DNA of 64,000 nt from Acidobacteriota bacterium. GTDB lineage: Bacteria; Acidobacteriota; Vicinamibacteria; Vicinamibacterales; UBA8438. This document shows positions 51,231 to 59,145 of the stretch, one piece after another; the first letter of the stretch is position 1, and the number at the start of each line of letters is the position of its first letter. Where the stretch lies: positions 19,041 to 83,040 of the forward strand of contig VXME01000102.1 in NCBI GenBank assembly GCA_009861545.1, written 5' to 3'. The notes beneath the pieces are model-generated. The model was not told where the DNA came from. It saw only the letters and a list, made by a program, of their open reading frames with translations, and ran no database searches. Made by a program: the position numbers and the translations under genes.

Positions 51231-52574
51231 CTACACCCCCGTCAGCGGCCCCGTGCTGTCGGAGATCCGGTCCACCTTCACGCCTACCTTCTCGAGCAGG
51301 GTCAGCCCGAGGTTCATGAACGGCGTGTGCATCTCGTAGACGAGGTGCCGGTTGCCGTCGAGCTGGCCGGCGCCGCCGCCCATCAACGTGATCGGCAGGT
51401 TGTACGGCGTGTGCTGATCGCCGTCGCCCATGCCCGCCCCATGCAGAAGGATGCTGTGATCGAGCAGCGTGCCGTCACCGTCCGGCGTGTTGCGCATCTT
51501 CTCGACCAGCTTTGAGAAGAGCGTCATCTGGTACTGGCTGATCTTCGTGTACTGCGCGATGTTGTGCGGATCCTGCTGGTGGTGCGACACCGTGTGGTGC
51601 GCCTCCGGCACGCCTATGTTCGGATAGGTCCGCCCGCTGGTCTCGCGCGCCATCTGCATGCAGCTCACGCGGGTGATGTCGGCCTGGAAGGCCAGCACCA
51701 GCATGTCCTGCAGCAGCCCGACGTGCTCCTCGTAGTCGTCGGGGACGCCGGCCGGCTGGTCGACGGCGGGCAGCGGCGTCGTGGTGTTGGTCTCCTCGGT
51801 GCGCTGGATGCGCCGCTCGATGGCGCGGATCGACTGCAGGTACTCGTCGACGGCGGCGCGGTCCTGGGCGCCCACCTTCCGCTCCAGGCGGTGGATGCTG
51901 TCGGTGACCGAGTCGAGGATGCTGCGGTCGGTCTTCATCTGCGCGAGGCGCGCCTCGACGCTGCCGCCGTCGCCGAACAGGCGCTGGAAGACGACGCGCG
52001 GGTCGCGCTCGTGGGGCAGCGGGGTCGTCGGCGTGAGCCACGACGTGGAATTGCGGTAGGCGCAGCTATAGCCGTTCTCGCAGTTGCCCACCTGGTAGTT
52101 CGACTCGGTGGTCAGCTCCAGCGAGCGCAGCGCCGTGTCCGCTCCCAGCTTGTCCGCCGCGTACTGGTCGATGGTCTTGCCGGCGCGGATGTCGGCCCCT
52201 TCGGTGCGCTTCGGCAGGATGCCGTTGAGCCAGCCGCCGTGCGCGCGCGTGTGGACGCCGCCGCCCTCGTTGGGGCTCACGACGCCGGCGTTGCTCAGGC
52301 CGGTCACCACCGTCATGCGATCGCGGTAGGGCGTCAACGGGCCGAGCACCGGGGTCAGATCGAAGTCCGAGCCGCCGTTCCCCTGTGGATGGAAGTTGCG
52401 CGGCAGCATCCCGTTCGGCACGTAGAAGAACGCAAGCCGCGGCACGGACGCCGTCACCGACCGGGCGGCGGCCGAAAGCGCCGGCACCATGGCGTCGAGC
52501 AGCGGCAGGGCGACGGTGGCGCCGAGGCCGCGGAGCACGGTCCGGCGAGACAGCGACTTCTGGGTGACGATCAT
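51231..52574 (-). CDS. DUF1552 protein with Tat signal, cassette 4
   Basis: A 447-residue protein with a Tat signal (LSRRTVLRGLGATVALPLLDA). DUF1552 blocks: RLAFFYVPNGMLPRNFHPQG, GGGVHTRAHGGWLNG, CENGYSCAYRNSTSW, LPHERDPRVVFQRLFG, GVPEAHHTVSHHQQDPHN and DGDGTLLDHSILLHGAGMGDG. It is the most diverged of the four copies in its N-terminal third. The start overlaps the DUF1592 stop by ATGA. The gene that should follow in the cassette pattern, an ankyrin gene, is found only about 5 kb further on at 44504-46147. Confidence 0.88.
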   Translation of the reverse strand: MIVTQKSLSRRTVLRGLGATVALPLLDAMVPALSAAARSVTASVPRLAFFYVPNGMLPRNFHPQGNGGSDFDLTPVLGPLTPYRDRMTVVTGLSNAGVVSPNEGGGVHTRAHGGWLNGILPKRTEGADIRAGKTIDQYAADKLGADTALRSLELTTESNYQVGNCENGYSCAYRNSTSWLTPTTPLPHERDPRVVFQRLFGDGGSVEARLAQMKTDRSILDSVTDSIHRLERKVGAQDRAAVDEYLQSIRAIERRIQRTEETNTTTPLPAVDQPAGVPDDYEEHVGLLQDMLVLAFQADITRVSCMQMARETSGRTYPNIGVPEAHHTVSHHQQDPHNIAQYTKISQYQMTLFSKLVEKMRNTPDGDGTLLDHSILLHGAGMGDGDQHTPYNLPITLMGGGAGQLDGNRHLVYEMHTPFMNLGLTLLEKVGVKVDRISDSTGPLTGV

Positions 52575-55042
52575 GACTGCGCTCTCCTCATCAGGAACGG
52601 GTCACTCTTGACGATGCCGAGAATGACGGTCTGGAACCGGTAGTCGTCGGCCGCCGCCGCCCGCACGATGCGGCGCAGCGTCGGCATGTCGTTGGCCTCG
52701 AGCCCGCGGCCGAGGGCGTAGGTCATCAGCTTCTCGGTCACGGTGGTCACGAACTGCCCGGCGTTGTCGGCCAGCGCCCGGCGCATCCCGGCGACGTCGG
52801 CGAAAGCGCGGCCGTCGGGCAGCACGCCGGACGGGTCGATCGCGTTGAACGACTCGTCGACGACCCGCCAGCGGCCGATGGCGTCGAAGTTCTCCAGCGC
52901 GAACCCGGTCGGGTCGATCATCGAGTGGCAGGCCGAGCAGGCCGGGTTGTTGCGGTGCGCCTCCATGCGCGCGCGCAACGTCGGCCGCTTCGCCTGGGTC
53001 CTCTGGTCGTTCAGGGCCGGGATGTTCGGCGGCGGATCCGGGGGCGGCGTCCCCAGCAGGTTGTCCAGGATCCACTTGCCGCGCAGCACCGGCGACGTGC
53101 GGATGGCGTGCGACGTCAGCGTCAGGATGCTGCCGTGCCCCAGGATGCCGCGCCGGTTACCGTCGGCCGGCAGGTCGACGCGCCGGAAGTGGCTTCCGGT
53201 GACCCCCGGGATCCCGTAGTGCTCGGCGAGCCGCTCGTTGAGGAACGTGTAGTCGGCGGTCAGCAGCTCGACCATGCCGCGGTCGTCGCGCACGATGCGG
53301 TCGACGAAGAGCTCGGTCTCGCGCAGCATGCTCTGGCGCAACGACTCGTCGAAGGCGACCGAGAACGGATCGCCCGGCCGCACCGTGGTCTCCAGGTTGC
53401 GGAGCTGCAGCCACTGCGCGGCGAAGTTGGTGGTCAGCGTCTGGGAGCGCGGGTCGGCCACCATCCGGCGCACCTGCCGCTCCAGCTCGTCCGGATCGCT
53501 CAGCCGGCCCTGCTCGGCCGCGTCGAGCAGCTCGTCGTCCGGGATGCTGCTCCACAGGAAGAACGACAGCCGCGAGGCGAGATCGAGGTCGGGGACGCGG
53601 TACGGCTTGCCGGGCGCCGCACGGACCGGGTCGGACTCGATGCGGTAGAGGAACTCGGGGCTTACGAGCAGGCGCCGGAGGGCCAGCTCGACGCCGTCCT
53701 CGAAGCTGCCGCCGCGGCGGCCCTGCGCGTAGAAGTCGAGCAGCACCTGCATCTCGCCGGCCGTGACCGGGCGCCGGTAGGCGCGCCGCGCCAGCCCCGC
53801 CAGGATCTCGTGGGCGCAAGAGGCCTCCGCCGCGGTATCCGCCGGGCGGCAGGTGAAGATGCGCTCGCGTGACGGGGTCTCGGTCACGCCGGAGCCGCCG
53901 TAGGGGCCGGTAATCGTCACGCTGCGCACGAACGGCTGCTGCCCGGCCAGGCCGCCGGGGTTGCCGGCCACCCGCGGGTTCGGGAACGGCTCGCGCACCT
54001 GCTCGACCAGCGCCGAGGGCTTCTTGAAGAAGGTGACGCCCACCTCGCGCGGGCCGGCCGCCACGGGCATCCGGAAGTCCACTGTGGATGCCTGGGCGTA
54101 CATGTTGTTCGACGCGCCGTCCCGCTGCGGGCCCAGCGTCACCAGTCGCACCGGCTCGCCGTCCAGCGTCACTTCCAGGTCGTGGTTCTCGCGCAGCCCC
54201 CGCGTGCCGGTCAGCTCGACCCGCACGTCGTACTCGGCGTCGCGCGGAAACAGGTGCTCGATGTAGAGGCCGCCCCGCGTGCCGAACGGCAGCGCCTCGA
54301 CGCGGCCGTGCTGCGGCAGGTCCTGCGCCGCCTCGTAGGTGTCGGCCGACATCGCGGGCGGCGGGCTGCCGACGGCCAGGCGGCTGATGGTGCGCGCCGC
54401 CGCCAGATAGCGTTCCATCAGCGACTGCGACATCCGCAGCAAGCCGCCGATGTTGTCGAAGCCGAAGCTCGCGTCGTCGGCCGGGAGGAACTCGTCCGCG
54501 TCTATCTCCACCGCCAGCAGATCCCGGATGGCGTTGGTGTACTCCGTGCGATTCAGGCGATGGAAGGTGGCCGTCCGGCCCGGATCGCGGGTCTCGGCCC
54601 AGGCGCCGTCGAGCTCGCCTTCCAGCCAGGTCAGGAACGCCTCGAGCTCGTCGGCCGGGGGGCGCGGCCGGCCGGCCGGCGGCATCACCCCGCCGCGCAG
54701 CTTGCGGACGACCTTCTCCCAGCGGTCCGCGTGGCTGCCCACCTCGCCGAGATCGAGCGTGTCGAGGGTGAGGCCGACGGCGCGGAGCTGACCGACCAGC
54801 GGCGAGGCGGCGCGGCCCCGGCCGCTGACCATCTGCTCGTTGTGGCAGGTGACGCAGTAGCGGTCGAGCAGCGCACGGTGGGGGGCTCTATCGTCCGATC
54901 GCGCCGCGGCTGCCGCCGCCTGGACGGCCGGCGCCGCGACGGATTCCGCTGCCGGCTCTTGCCCGGCCGACGCCGCGGTGACCATTCCGGCGACCGCGAA
55001 CGCGGCCACCGAGACGAGCAACGCCACACTGGTCTTCGTCAC
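52571..55042 (-). CDS. DUF1592 multidomain c-type cytochrome, cassette 4
   Basis: About 823 residues, exported. CVTCH at 63-67, with a longer loop after it than in the paralogues (NEQMVSGRGRAASPLVGQL). DUF1587 (FHRLNRTEYTNAIRDLLAVE), DUF1595 (ARRAYRRPVTAGEM), DUF1592 (DLASRLSFFLWSSIPDDELL), DUF1588 (GSILTLTSHAIRTSPVLRG), CSACH and DUF1585 (VTEKLMTYALGRGLEANDMP) are in order. The GTG at 55042 is chosen because GAGG lies 9 nt upstream, it begins a clean signal peptide (TKTSVALLVSVAAFAVAG), and the longer starts at 55081 and 55108 fall inside a strong promoter. Substrate unknown. Confidence 0.87.
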   Translation of the reverse strand: MTKTSVALLVSVAAFAVAGMVTAASAGQEPAAESVAAPAVQAAAAAARSDDRAPHRALLDRYCVTCHNEQMVSGRGRAASPLVGQLRAVGLTLDTLDLGEVGSHADRWEKVVRKLRGGVMPPAGRPRPPADELEAFLTWLEGELDGAWAETRDPGRTATFHRLNRTEYTNAIRDLLAVEIDADEFLPADDASFGFDNIGGLLRMSQSLMERYLAAARTISRLAVGSPPPAMSADTYEAAQDLPQHGRVEALPFGTRGGLYIEHLFPRDAEYDVRVELTGTRGLRENHDLEVTLDGEPVRLVTLGPQRDGASNNMYAQASTVDFRMPVAAGPREVGVTFFKKPSALVEQVREPFPNPRVAGNPGGLAGQQPFVRSVTITGPYGGSGVTETPSRERIFTCRPADTAAEASCAHEILAGLARRAYRRPVTAGEMQVLLDFYAQGRRGGSFEDGVELALRRLLVSPEFLYRIESDPVRAAPGKPYRVPDLDLASRLSFFLWSSIPDDELLDAAEQGRLSDPDELERQVRRMVADPRSQTLTTNFAAQWLQLRNLETTVRPGDPFSVAFDESLRQSMLRETELFVDRIVRDDRGMVELLTADYTFLNERLAEHYGIPGVTGSHFRRVDLPADGNRRGILGHGSILTLTSHAIRTSPVLRGKWILDNLLGTPPPDPPPNIPALNDQRTQAKRPTLRARMEAHRNNPACSACHSMIDPTGFALENFDAIGRWRVVDESFNAIDPSGVLPDGRAFADVAGMRRALADNAGQFVTTVTEKLMTYALGRGLEANDMPTLRRIVRAAAADDYRFQTVILGIVKSDPFLMRRAQS

Positions 55043-55079
55043 TAAGGCGCACCTCACCCGCTTGGTTCCGGAACCCTGC

Positions 55080-55108
55080 ATGCTATTGGCTGGCGGCGGA
55101 CGTGTCAA
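55080..55108 (-). promoter_or_regulatory. sigma70 promoter of cassette 4
   Basis: TTGACA (55103-55108) and TAGCAT (55080-55085) on the minus strand, with 17 bp between them. Transcription should begin near 55073, about 30 nt before the chosen GTG. The -35 box lies just after the Uma2 stop. Confidence 0.65.
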
Positions 55109-55111
55109 CGA

Positions 55112-55732
55112 CTACCAGATCTCGTCCCGTTCCAGACGGAATCCCGCCAGGAGGGGATCGGCCGACAGGTACGCCGGCGCCTGGAGGCACTCGACCGAAC
55201 CGTCCGGCAGGTAGACGAAGACCTCCGCCCGCAACGGATCGATCAGCCAGCCGAGGCCGGCGCCGTTGTCCACGTACTCGCGCATCTTGTCCTGTAGAAC
55301 CGGCAGGCTGTCGGTCGGCGAGCGCAATTCCACCACGAAGTCCGGACACAGCGGAAGAAAACGGCTGCGCTGACGCTCCGTCAGGGCATTCAGCCGCTCG
55401 CGGAGTACCCAGGCAGCGTCCGGAGAGCGAACCGCGCCGTTCGGGAGGACGAAGCCGCAGGAGGAGTCGAAGCAGGTCCCAGCTCCGTTCCGACTGGCCC
55501 AGTTCGCGAGTTGTCTCACGATCTCGGCGTTCCTGCGGCTGGTGTCGCCTCCGGCGGGCGGCATGATGGATAGACCTCCCCCGGCCGCGCGCTCGATGCG
55601 CAACTCGCGGTTCAACCGGCACAACTCGTAGAACTGATCGTCGTCGAGGCGCACGACCGGCGGAAGCGCCAGAAACAGACGGCCAGCTTCCCTGTCTCCG
55701 TCGAGTTCCGCGTGCCGTAAGGGCGTCGTCAT
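55112..55732 (-). CDS. Uma2-family PD-(D/E)XK nuclease-fold protein
   Basis: A 206-residue protein of the Uma2/DUF820 family (PF05685). Typical blocks are YELCRLNRELRIERAAGGGLSIMPPAGG at the N-terminus, RSPDAAWV with the first acidic residue, LCPDFVVELRSPTDSLPVLQDKMREYVDNGAGLGWLIDP with D, E and K of the nuclease core, and VFVYLPDGSVE near the end. The family is widespread as stand-alone copies with unproven activity. It starts at 55732 and diverges from the HicA gene. The 3' end abuts the promoter of cassette 4. Confidence 0.87.
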   Translation of the reverse strand: MTTPLRHAELDGDREAGRLFLALPPVVRLDDDQFYELCRLNRELRIERAAGGGLSIMPPAGGDTSRRNAEIVRQLANWASRNGAGTCFDSSCGFVLPNGAVRSPDAAWVLRERLNALTERQRSRFLPLCPDFVVELRSPTDSLPVLQDKMREYVDNGAGLGWLIDPLRAEVFVYLPDGSVECLQAPAYLSADPLLAGFRLERDEIW

Positions 55733-55801
55733 CGTCGCCGGCTCTTCCGGTTGGCCGCATCCAGCGTACTACACCCGGCGGATCCCCGACCCGACGCTCC
55801 G

Positions 55802-56014
55802 ATGCGCGTCGGAGGCACCCAACAGTTCCTCAGGACGGTCGCCAGGATCGGATTCACGCTCGACCGCATGGAGGGTAGCCACATGATCCTGATCGGCCCA
55901 ACCGGCCGACGGCTCACGGTCCCGAGGCACCGCGAATTGGGTCGGGGCCTTCTCAGGGCGCTGATTCGCGACGCCGGCCTGACACGGGAGGAATTCCTCC
56001 AACTTGTCCGTTGA
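55802..56014 (+). CDS. hicA: HicA-type toxin without visible HicB
   Basis: About 70 residues with the whole HicA double-stranded-RNA-binding-like fold: FLRTVARIGFTLDRMEGSHMILI with the catalytic His in GSH, then LTVPRHRELGRGLLRALIRDAGLTREEFLQL. The ATG at 55802 is preferred because family members begin about here; the frame is open from 55751. HicA toxins cleave mRNA and are normally followed or preceded by a HicB antitoxin gene. None is present on either side (Uma2 upstream, FAD dehydrogenase downstream), so it is orphan, inactive, or controlled from elsewhere. Confidence 0.78.
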   Translation: MRVGGTQQFLRTVARIGFTLDRMEGSHMILIGPTGRRLTVPRHRELGRGLLRALIRDAGLTREEFLQLVR

Positions 56015-56098
56015 CCATCCGGCCGACGCAAGGACACAGCTTCTGGCTGGTGGTTGGAGTACTCCCCGAGCGGCCCGGTGATACGCTCGTACGGTTAC

Positions 56099-56713
56099 AT
56101 GGCTCTTACGCGACGTTCGGTGATCAAGGGCGCCGGTGCCGCCGGCTCGCTGCTGCTCGCGGGCGGAATCCCGGTCTGGGCCAAGACCGGCCAGCCGGGC
56201 GTGCCGCCTGTGCCGCGCGACTACCTGCGGCTGTCGTCCGCGCTGCTGGGGATCGAGGCCGCCGCATTGGAGCCAGCGCCGCGGCCGGGCGGTGCGCCGC
56301 TCGCCGACACGTTCCATGCTCTGTGCGGCGAGGCCGCCCCCGATGCGCTCGCAGCCCTGCTCGCCGAGTTCGGACAGGCCTCTACCGGTAGCACCTCGGC
56401 GGCGGGCGTCGCCCGGCGCCTGCTGGAAACCGAAGGGAGCCCGCGGCCCGACGGCGTGGGCGCAGTGGCGCGGCTGACGATGCTGATGTGGCTCTACGGC
56501 GTCTGGTACGGCGGGATGGAGACGGCCCGCATGCCGGGCTCGGCCGCCTACCTCGCCCCAGCCCACCGCACGGACCTGGTCGTCTCCGTCGACGCGTACC
56601 GCAACGCCTGGATCTGGCGGTTCGCGCAGACGAGCCCTGCGGGTGTCGCGGGAACGCCGGGGAACTGGTCGGAACCCCCGCCCGACCTCGCGGACTTCCT
56701 TCGCGACGCCTGA
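56099..56713 (+). CDS. Small (Tat) subunit of FAD-dependent sorbitol/fructose-type dehydrogenase
   Basis: About 204 residues. The Tat signal is LTRRSVIKGAGAAGSLLLAGG. The rest fits the FAD-SLDH small-subunit family (PF12318): RDYLRLSSALLGIEAAAL near the start, then MLMWLYGVWYGGMETARMPGSAAY and AYRNAWIWRFAQTSPAG near the end. It carries its folded partner, the GMC subunit encoded 34 nt downstream, through the Tat system. The ATG at 56099 is chosen because the twin-arginine signal begins there; ATG 56054 would add 15 residues. In known enzymes a multihaem cytochrome c is the third subunit; none lies next to this pair. Confidence 0.82.
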   Translation: MALTRRSVIKGAGAAGSLLLAGGIPVWAKTGQPGVPPVPRDYLRLSSALLGIEAAALEPAPRPGGAPLADTFHALCGEAAPDALAALLAEFGQASTGSTSAAGVARRLLETEGSPRPDGVGAVARLTMLMWLYGVWYGGMETARMPGSAAYLAPAHRTDLVVSVDAYRNAWIWRFAQTSPAGVAGTPGNWSEPPPDLADFLRDA

Positions 56714-56747
56714 CTCCGGCCCCACGGACGCGGGACCATTCGTTCCA

Positions 56748-58577
56748 ATGAACAGAACGCGGCAGGAACGCTACGACGCGGTCATCGTCGGCTCCGGCTT
56801 TGCCGGCGCCAACATGGCCTTGCTCCTCGCCCGGGCCGGCAAGCGCGTGCTGATCCTGGAGGCGGGACCAGGGCTCGACACGACGCACGGCGAGTTGTTC
56901 GAGCGCTACCTGCTGGCCACGATCAAGACGCCGACCGCGCCTTATCCGCCTGACGCCGGCGCGCTGGATCCGAGCCGCACGAACGCGCCGCGGCCAACCA
57001 CCGAGGCCCTGCTGTTCGCCTGGAACGACCCGGCCCGCTCCTACCTCGAGCACGCGCCCGGGTCGCTGCCCTTCGGAAGCACGTCCGAGCGTCTCGCCGG
57101 CGGGACCGGGAACCACTGGATGGGGACCGCGATCCGCATGGACGGCGCCGACTTCGCCCTCCGCTCCACCTACGGACACGGCCTCGACTGGCCGCTCGGT
57201 TACGACGACCTGGAGCCGTACTACGGACAGGCGGAGCAGCTCATCGGCGTCGCCGGCGACCGGGCCGAGCAGGAGGAAGTCAACGGCATCCCGTACGGCG
57301 CCGGCTACGACTATCCCCAGGGACCGATCCCGCCCTCCCACGGCGATCGGATCTTTCAGGCGCGGGTAGACGGCGCCGCAATCGCGGCCGACTCTCCGGC
57401 CGTGGCGCGCACGACGCCGACCCCGGCGGGCCGCAACGCGGGGCCATTCATGAACCGCAGCCCCTGCCGCGGCAGCACGAGCTGCACGCCGATCTGCCCG
57501 GTGCGCGCGAAGTACGACCCGCGAGAGGCGCTGCGGTCGGCGCTCGACACCGGCCGCGTCGAGCTGCTCGCCAAGGCGGTGGTCGACGCCGTTCACATCG
57601 ACGAGGCCGGCGCGGTTACCGGCCTCCACTACCTGACCTACGACGACGTCTCGGTGCCCGCCGCCACCGGCCGGACCGGGGAAGGGGTCGCCACGGCCGG
57701 CGTCTATGTACTGGCCGCGCACGCCATCGAGAACGCACGCATCCTGTTGAACACCGAGCGCGTCACCGGCCGGCCCGTCGCCAACTCTTCGGGCCTCGTC
57801 GGGCGGCACCTGATGGACCACCCGGTGTATCTCGCCTGGGGCCTGATGCCGGCCGCGACCCCGTTCTACGGCTACCGCGGGCCGCAGTCGACCTCCGGCA
57901 TCGAGACCCTGCGCGACGGTCCGTTCCGCCGCCGACGGGCCGCCTGGCGCATCGAGATCGGCAACGGCGGCTGGACCTGGCCAATCGGCGATCCCTACGT
58001 GACCGGGGCGGACTTCATCTACGGCCGCAACGACAGCGGCACCAACCCGGAGCGGCGCATCCTGTCGAATCGGCAGTACCTGGAGACCGTCAACGGCATC
58101 CTGACGCGGCAGCTCCGGCTCGCCTTCCTGGTCGAGCAGGAGGCGGACCCGTCCAACCGGGTCGAGCTGTCCGACACCTGGACGGACAACCTGGGCATCG
58201 CCCGGCCGCGCATCCGCTATGGCGTCTCGGAGTACGTGCGGGCCGGCTTCGCTTCGGCGCGCGCCGCCACCACGCGCATCATGGACCTGCTCGGCGCGAC
58301 GGACCACACCATGACCAACGCCACCGCGCCGGCCGCCTTTCGGCACGACGGCCAGGACTACAACTACCGCGGCGCCGGCCACATGTGCGGCACCCACGTC
58401 ATGGGAAACGCTCCCGCCGATTCGGTCGTGAACGCGTGGCAGCGGACCTGGGACCATCCGAACCTGTACCTGGCCGGCTGCGGCTCGATGCCGAGCGTCG
58501 GCACCCAGAACCCCACCCTCACCATGCTCGCGCTCGCCTGCCGCACCGTGGACGACATCCTCGCCCGGCCGGCGTAG
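56748..58577 (+). CDS. GMC oxidoreductase, FAD-binding large subunit of dehydrogenase
   Basis: A 609-residue flavoprotein. The N-terminal dinucleotide fold is AVIVGSGFAGANMALLLARAGKRVLILEAG. GSTSERLAGGTGNHWMGTAIRM is the second FAD loop. RSPCRGSTSCTPICPVRAKYDP is the Cys-rich loop typical of fructose/glucose/sorbitol dehydrogenase large subunits. The C-terminus has GAGHMCGTHVMG and VGTQNPTLTMLALA, the catalytic His/Asn region. It lacks its own signal and should be co-exported with the Tat subunit upstream. It oxidises a sugar or polyol in the periplasm. Which cytochrome takes the electrons is not clear from the window. Confidence 0.87.
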   Translation: MNRTRQERYDAVIVGSGFAGANMALLLARAGKRVLILEAGPGLDTTHGELFERYLLATIKTPTAPYPPDAGALDPSRTNAPRPTTEALLFAWNDPARSYLEHAPGSLPFGSTSERLAGGTGNHWMGTAIRMDGADFALRSTYGHGLDWPLGYDDLEPYYGQAEQLIGVAGDRAEQEEVNGIPYGAGYDYPQGPIPPSHGDRIFQARVDGAAIAADSPAVARTTPTPAGRNAGPFMNRSPCRGSTSCTPICPVRAKYDPREALRSALDTGRVELLAKAVVDAVHIDEAGAVTGLHYLTYDDVSVPAATGRTGEGVATAGVYVLAAHAIENARILLNTERVTGRPVANSSGLVGRHLMDHPVYLAWGLMPAATPFYGYRGPQSTSGIETLRDGPFRRRRAAWRIEIGNGGWTWPIGDPYVTGADFIYGRNDSGTNPERRILSNRQYLETVNGILTRQLRLAFLVEQEADPSNRVELSDTWTDNLGIARPRIRYGVSEYVRAGFASARAATTRIMDLLGATDHTMTNATAPAAFRHDGQDYNYRGAGHMCGTHVMGNAPADSVVNAWQRTWDHPNLYLAGCGSMPSVGTQNPTLTMLALACRTVDDILARPA

Positions 58578-58631
58578 GTAGGCGCCCCGCCCGCACCAAT
58601 ACCTGGTGCCGCAAGGCGATGGTTTCCGGGC

Positions 58632-58637
58632 TACGAT
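58632..58637 (+). promoter_or_regulatory. -10 box TACGAT, near-leaderless start
   Basis: TACGAT ends 8 nt before the ATG at 58646. A second in-frame ATG at 58640 would lie inside the normal spacing and is less likely. Confidence 0.4.
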
Positions 58638-58645
58638 GGATGGTC

Positions 58646-59047
58646 ATGGGCGCGTTCAAGGTGGACTGCGAGCTGCAGGAGCTCACGGGGAAGCAACCGC
58701 CGGTGAACATCGCCGGCGTGATGGTGGACACCGGCTCCGAATACACTTGGCTTCCCGAGGAGCTGCTGGCACGCGCGGGTGTCGGGGTGAGCAAGAAGGA
58801 TCTCGCGTTCGTCATGGCGAACGGCACACGGATCACGCGCGACGTCGGCTACGCGTACCTGCGCAGCAGCGGCTTTGAGACCGTCGACGAGGTGGTCTTT
58901 GCGCGACCGGGCGATCTGCGCCTGCTCGGCGCGCGCACGATCGAGGGATTCGCCGCCCTGGTCGATGCGCGCCGGAAGCGGCTCGTCGCCGCCGGCCCCC
59001 TGCCCGTGGCGGCGGGTCCGGGCAGGTCCAACAGATCCAACACCTGA
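58646..59047 (+). CDS. Retropepsin-like aspartic protease
   Basis: A 133-residue single-domain protein with the retroviral-type aspartic protease signature VMVDTGSEYTWLPEELL (catalytic DTGS). It continues with FVMANGTRITRDVGYAYL and a matching second half VVFARPGDLRLLGARTIEGFAALVDARRKRLV. Such clan AA proteins work as homodimers; the bacterial substrates are unknown. The long frame upstream overlaps the GMC gene and is a shadow. No signal peptide. It is likely transcribed alone. Confidence 0.8.
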   Translation: MGAFKVDCELQELTGKQPPVNIAGVMVDTGSEYTWLPEELLARAGVGVSKKDLAFVMANGTRITRDVGYAYLRSSGFETVDEVVFARPGDLRLLGARTIEGFAALVDARRKRLVAAGPLPVAAGPGRSNRSNT

Positions 59048-59067
59048 AGGACGCCAGCACGAACTCG

Positions 59068-59145
59068 TCAGCAGGGTCTCCCGTGCCGGTCCAGAAGACC
59101 AACGAGCGATTCGGAGTCGAGCGGAGGCGCGTCCGGATCACCCAC
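59068..59145 (-). pseudogene. Possible stub of a nucleotidyltransferase-type partner gene
   Basis: A GTG at 59145 overlaps the HTH stop and opens a 25-residue frame (VGDPDAPPLDSESLVGLLDRHGRPC). It resembles the first residues of MNT-like nucleotidyltransferases that usually follow such HTH genes, then stops. Short and uncertain. Confidence 0.2.
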
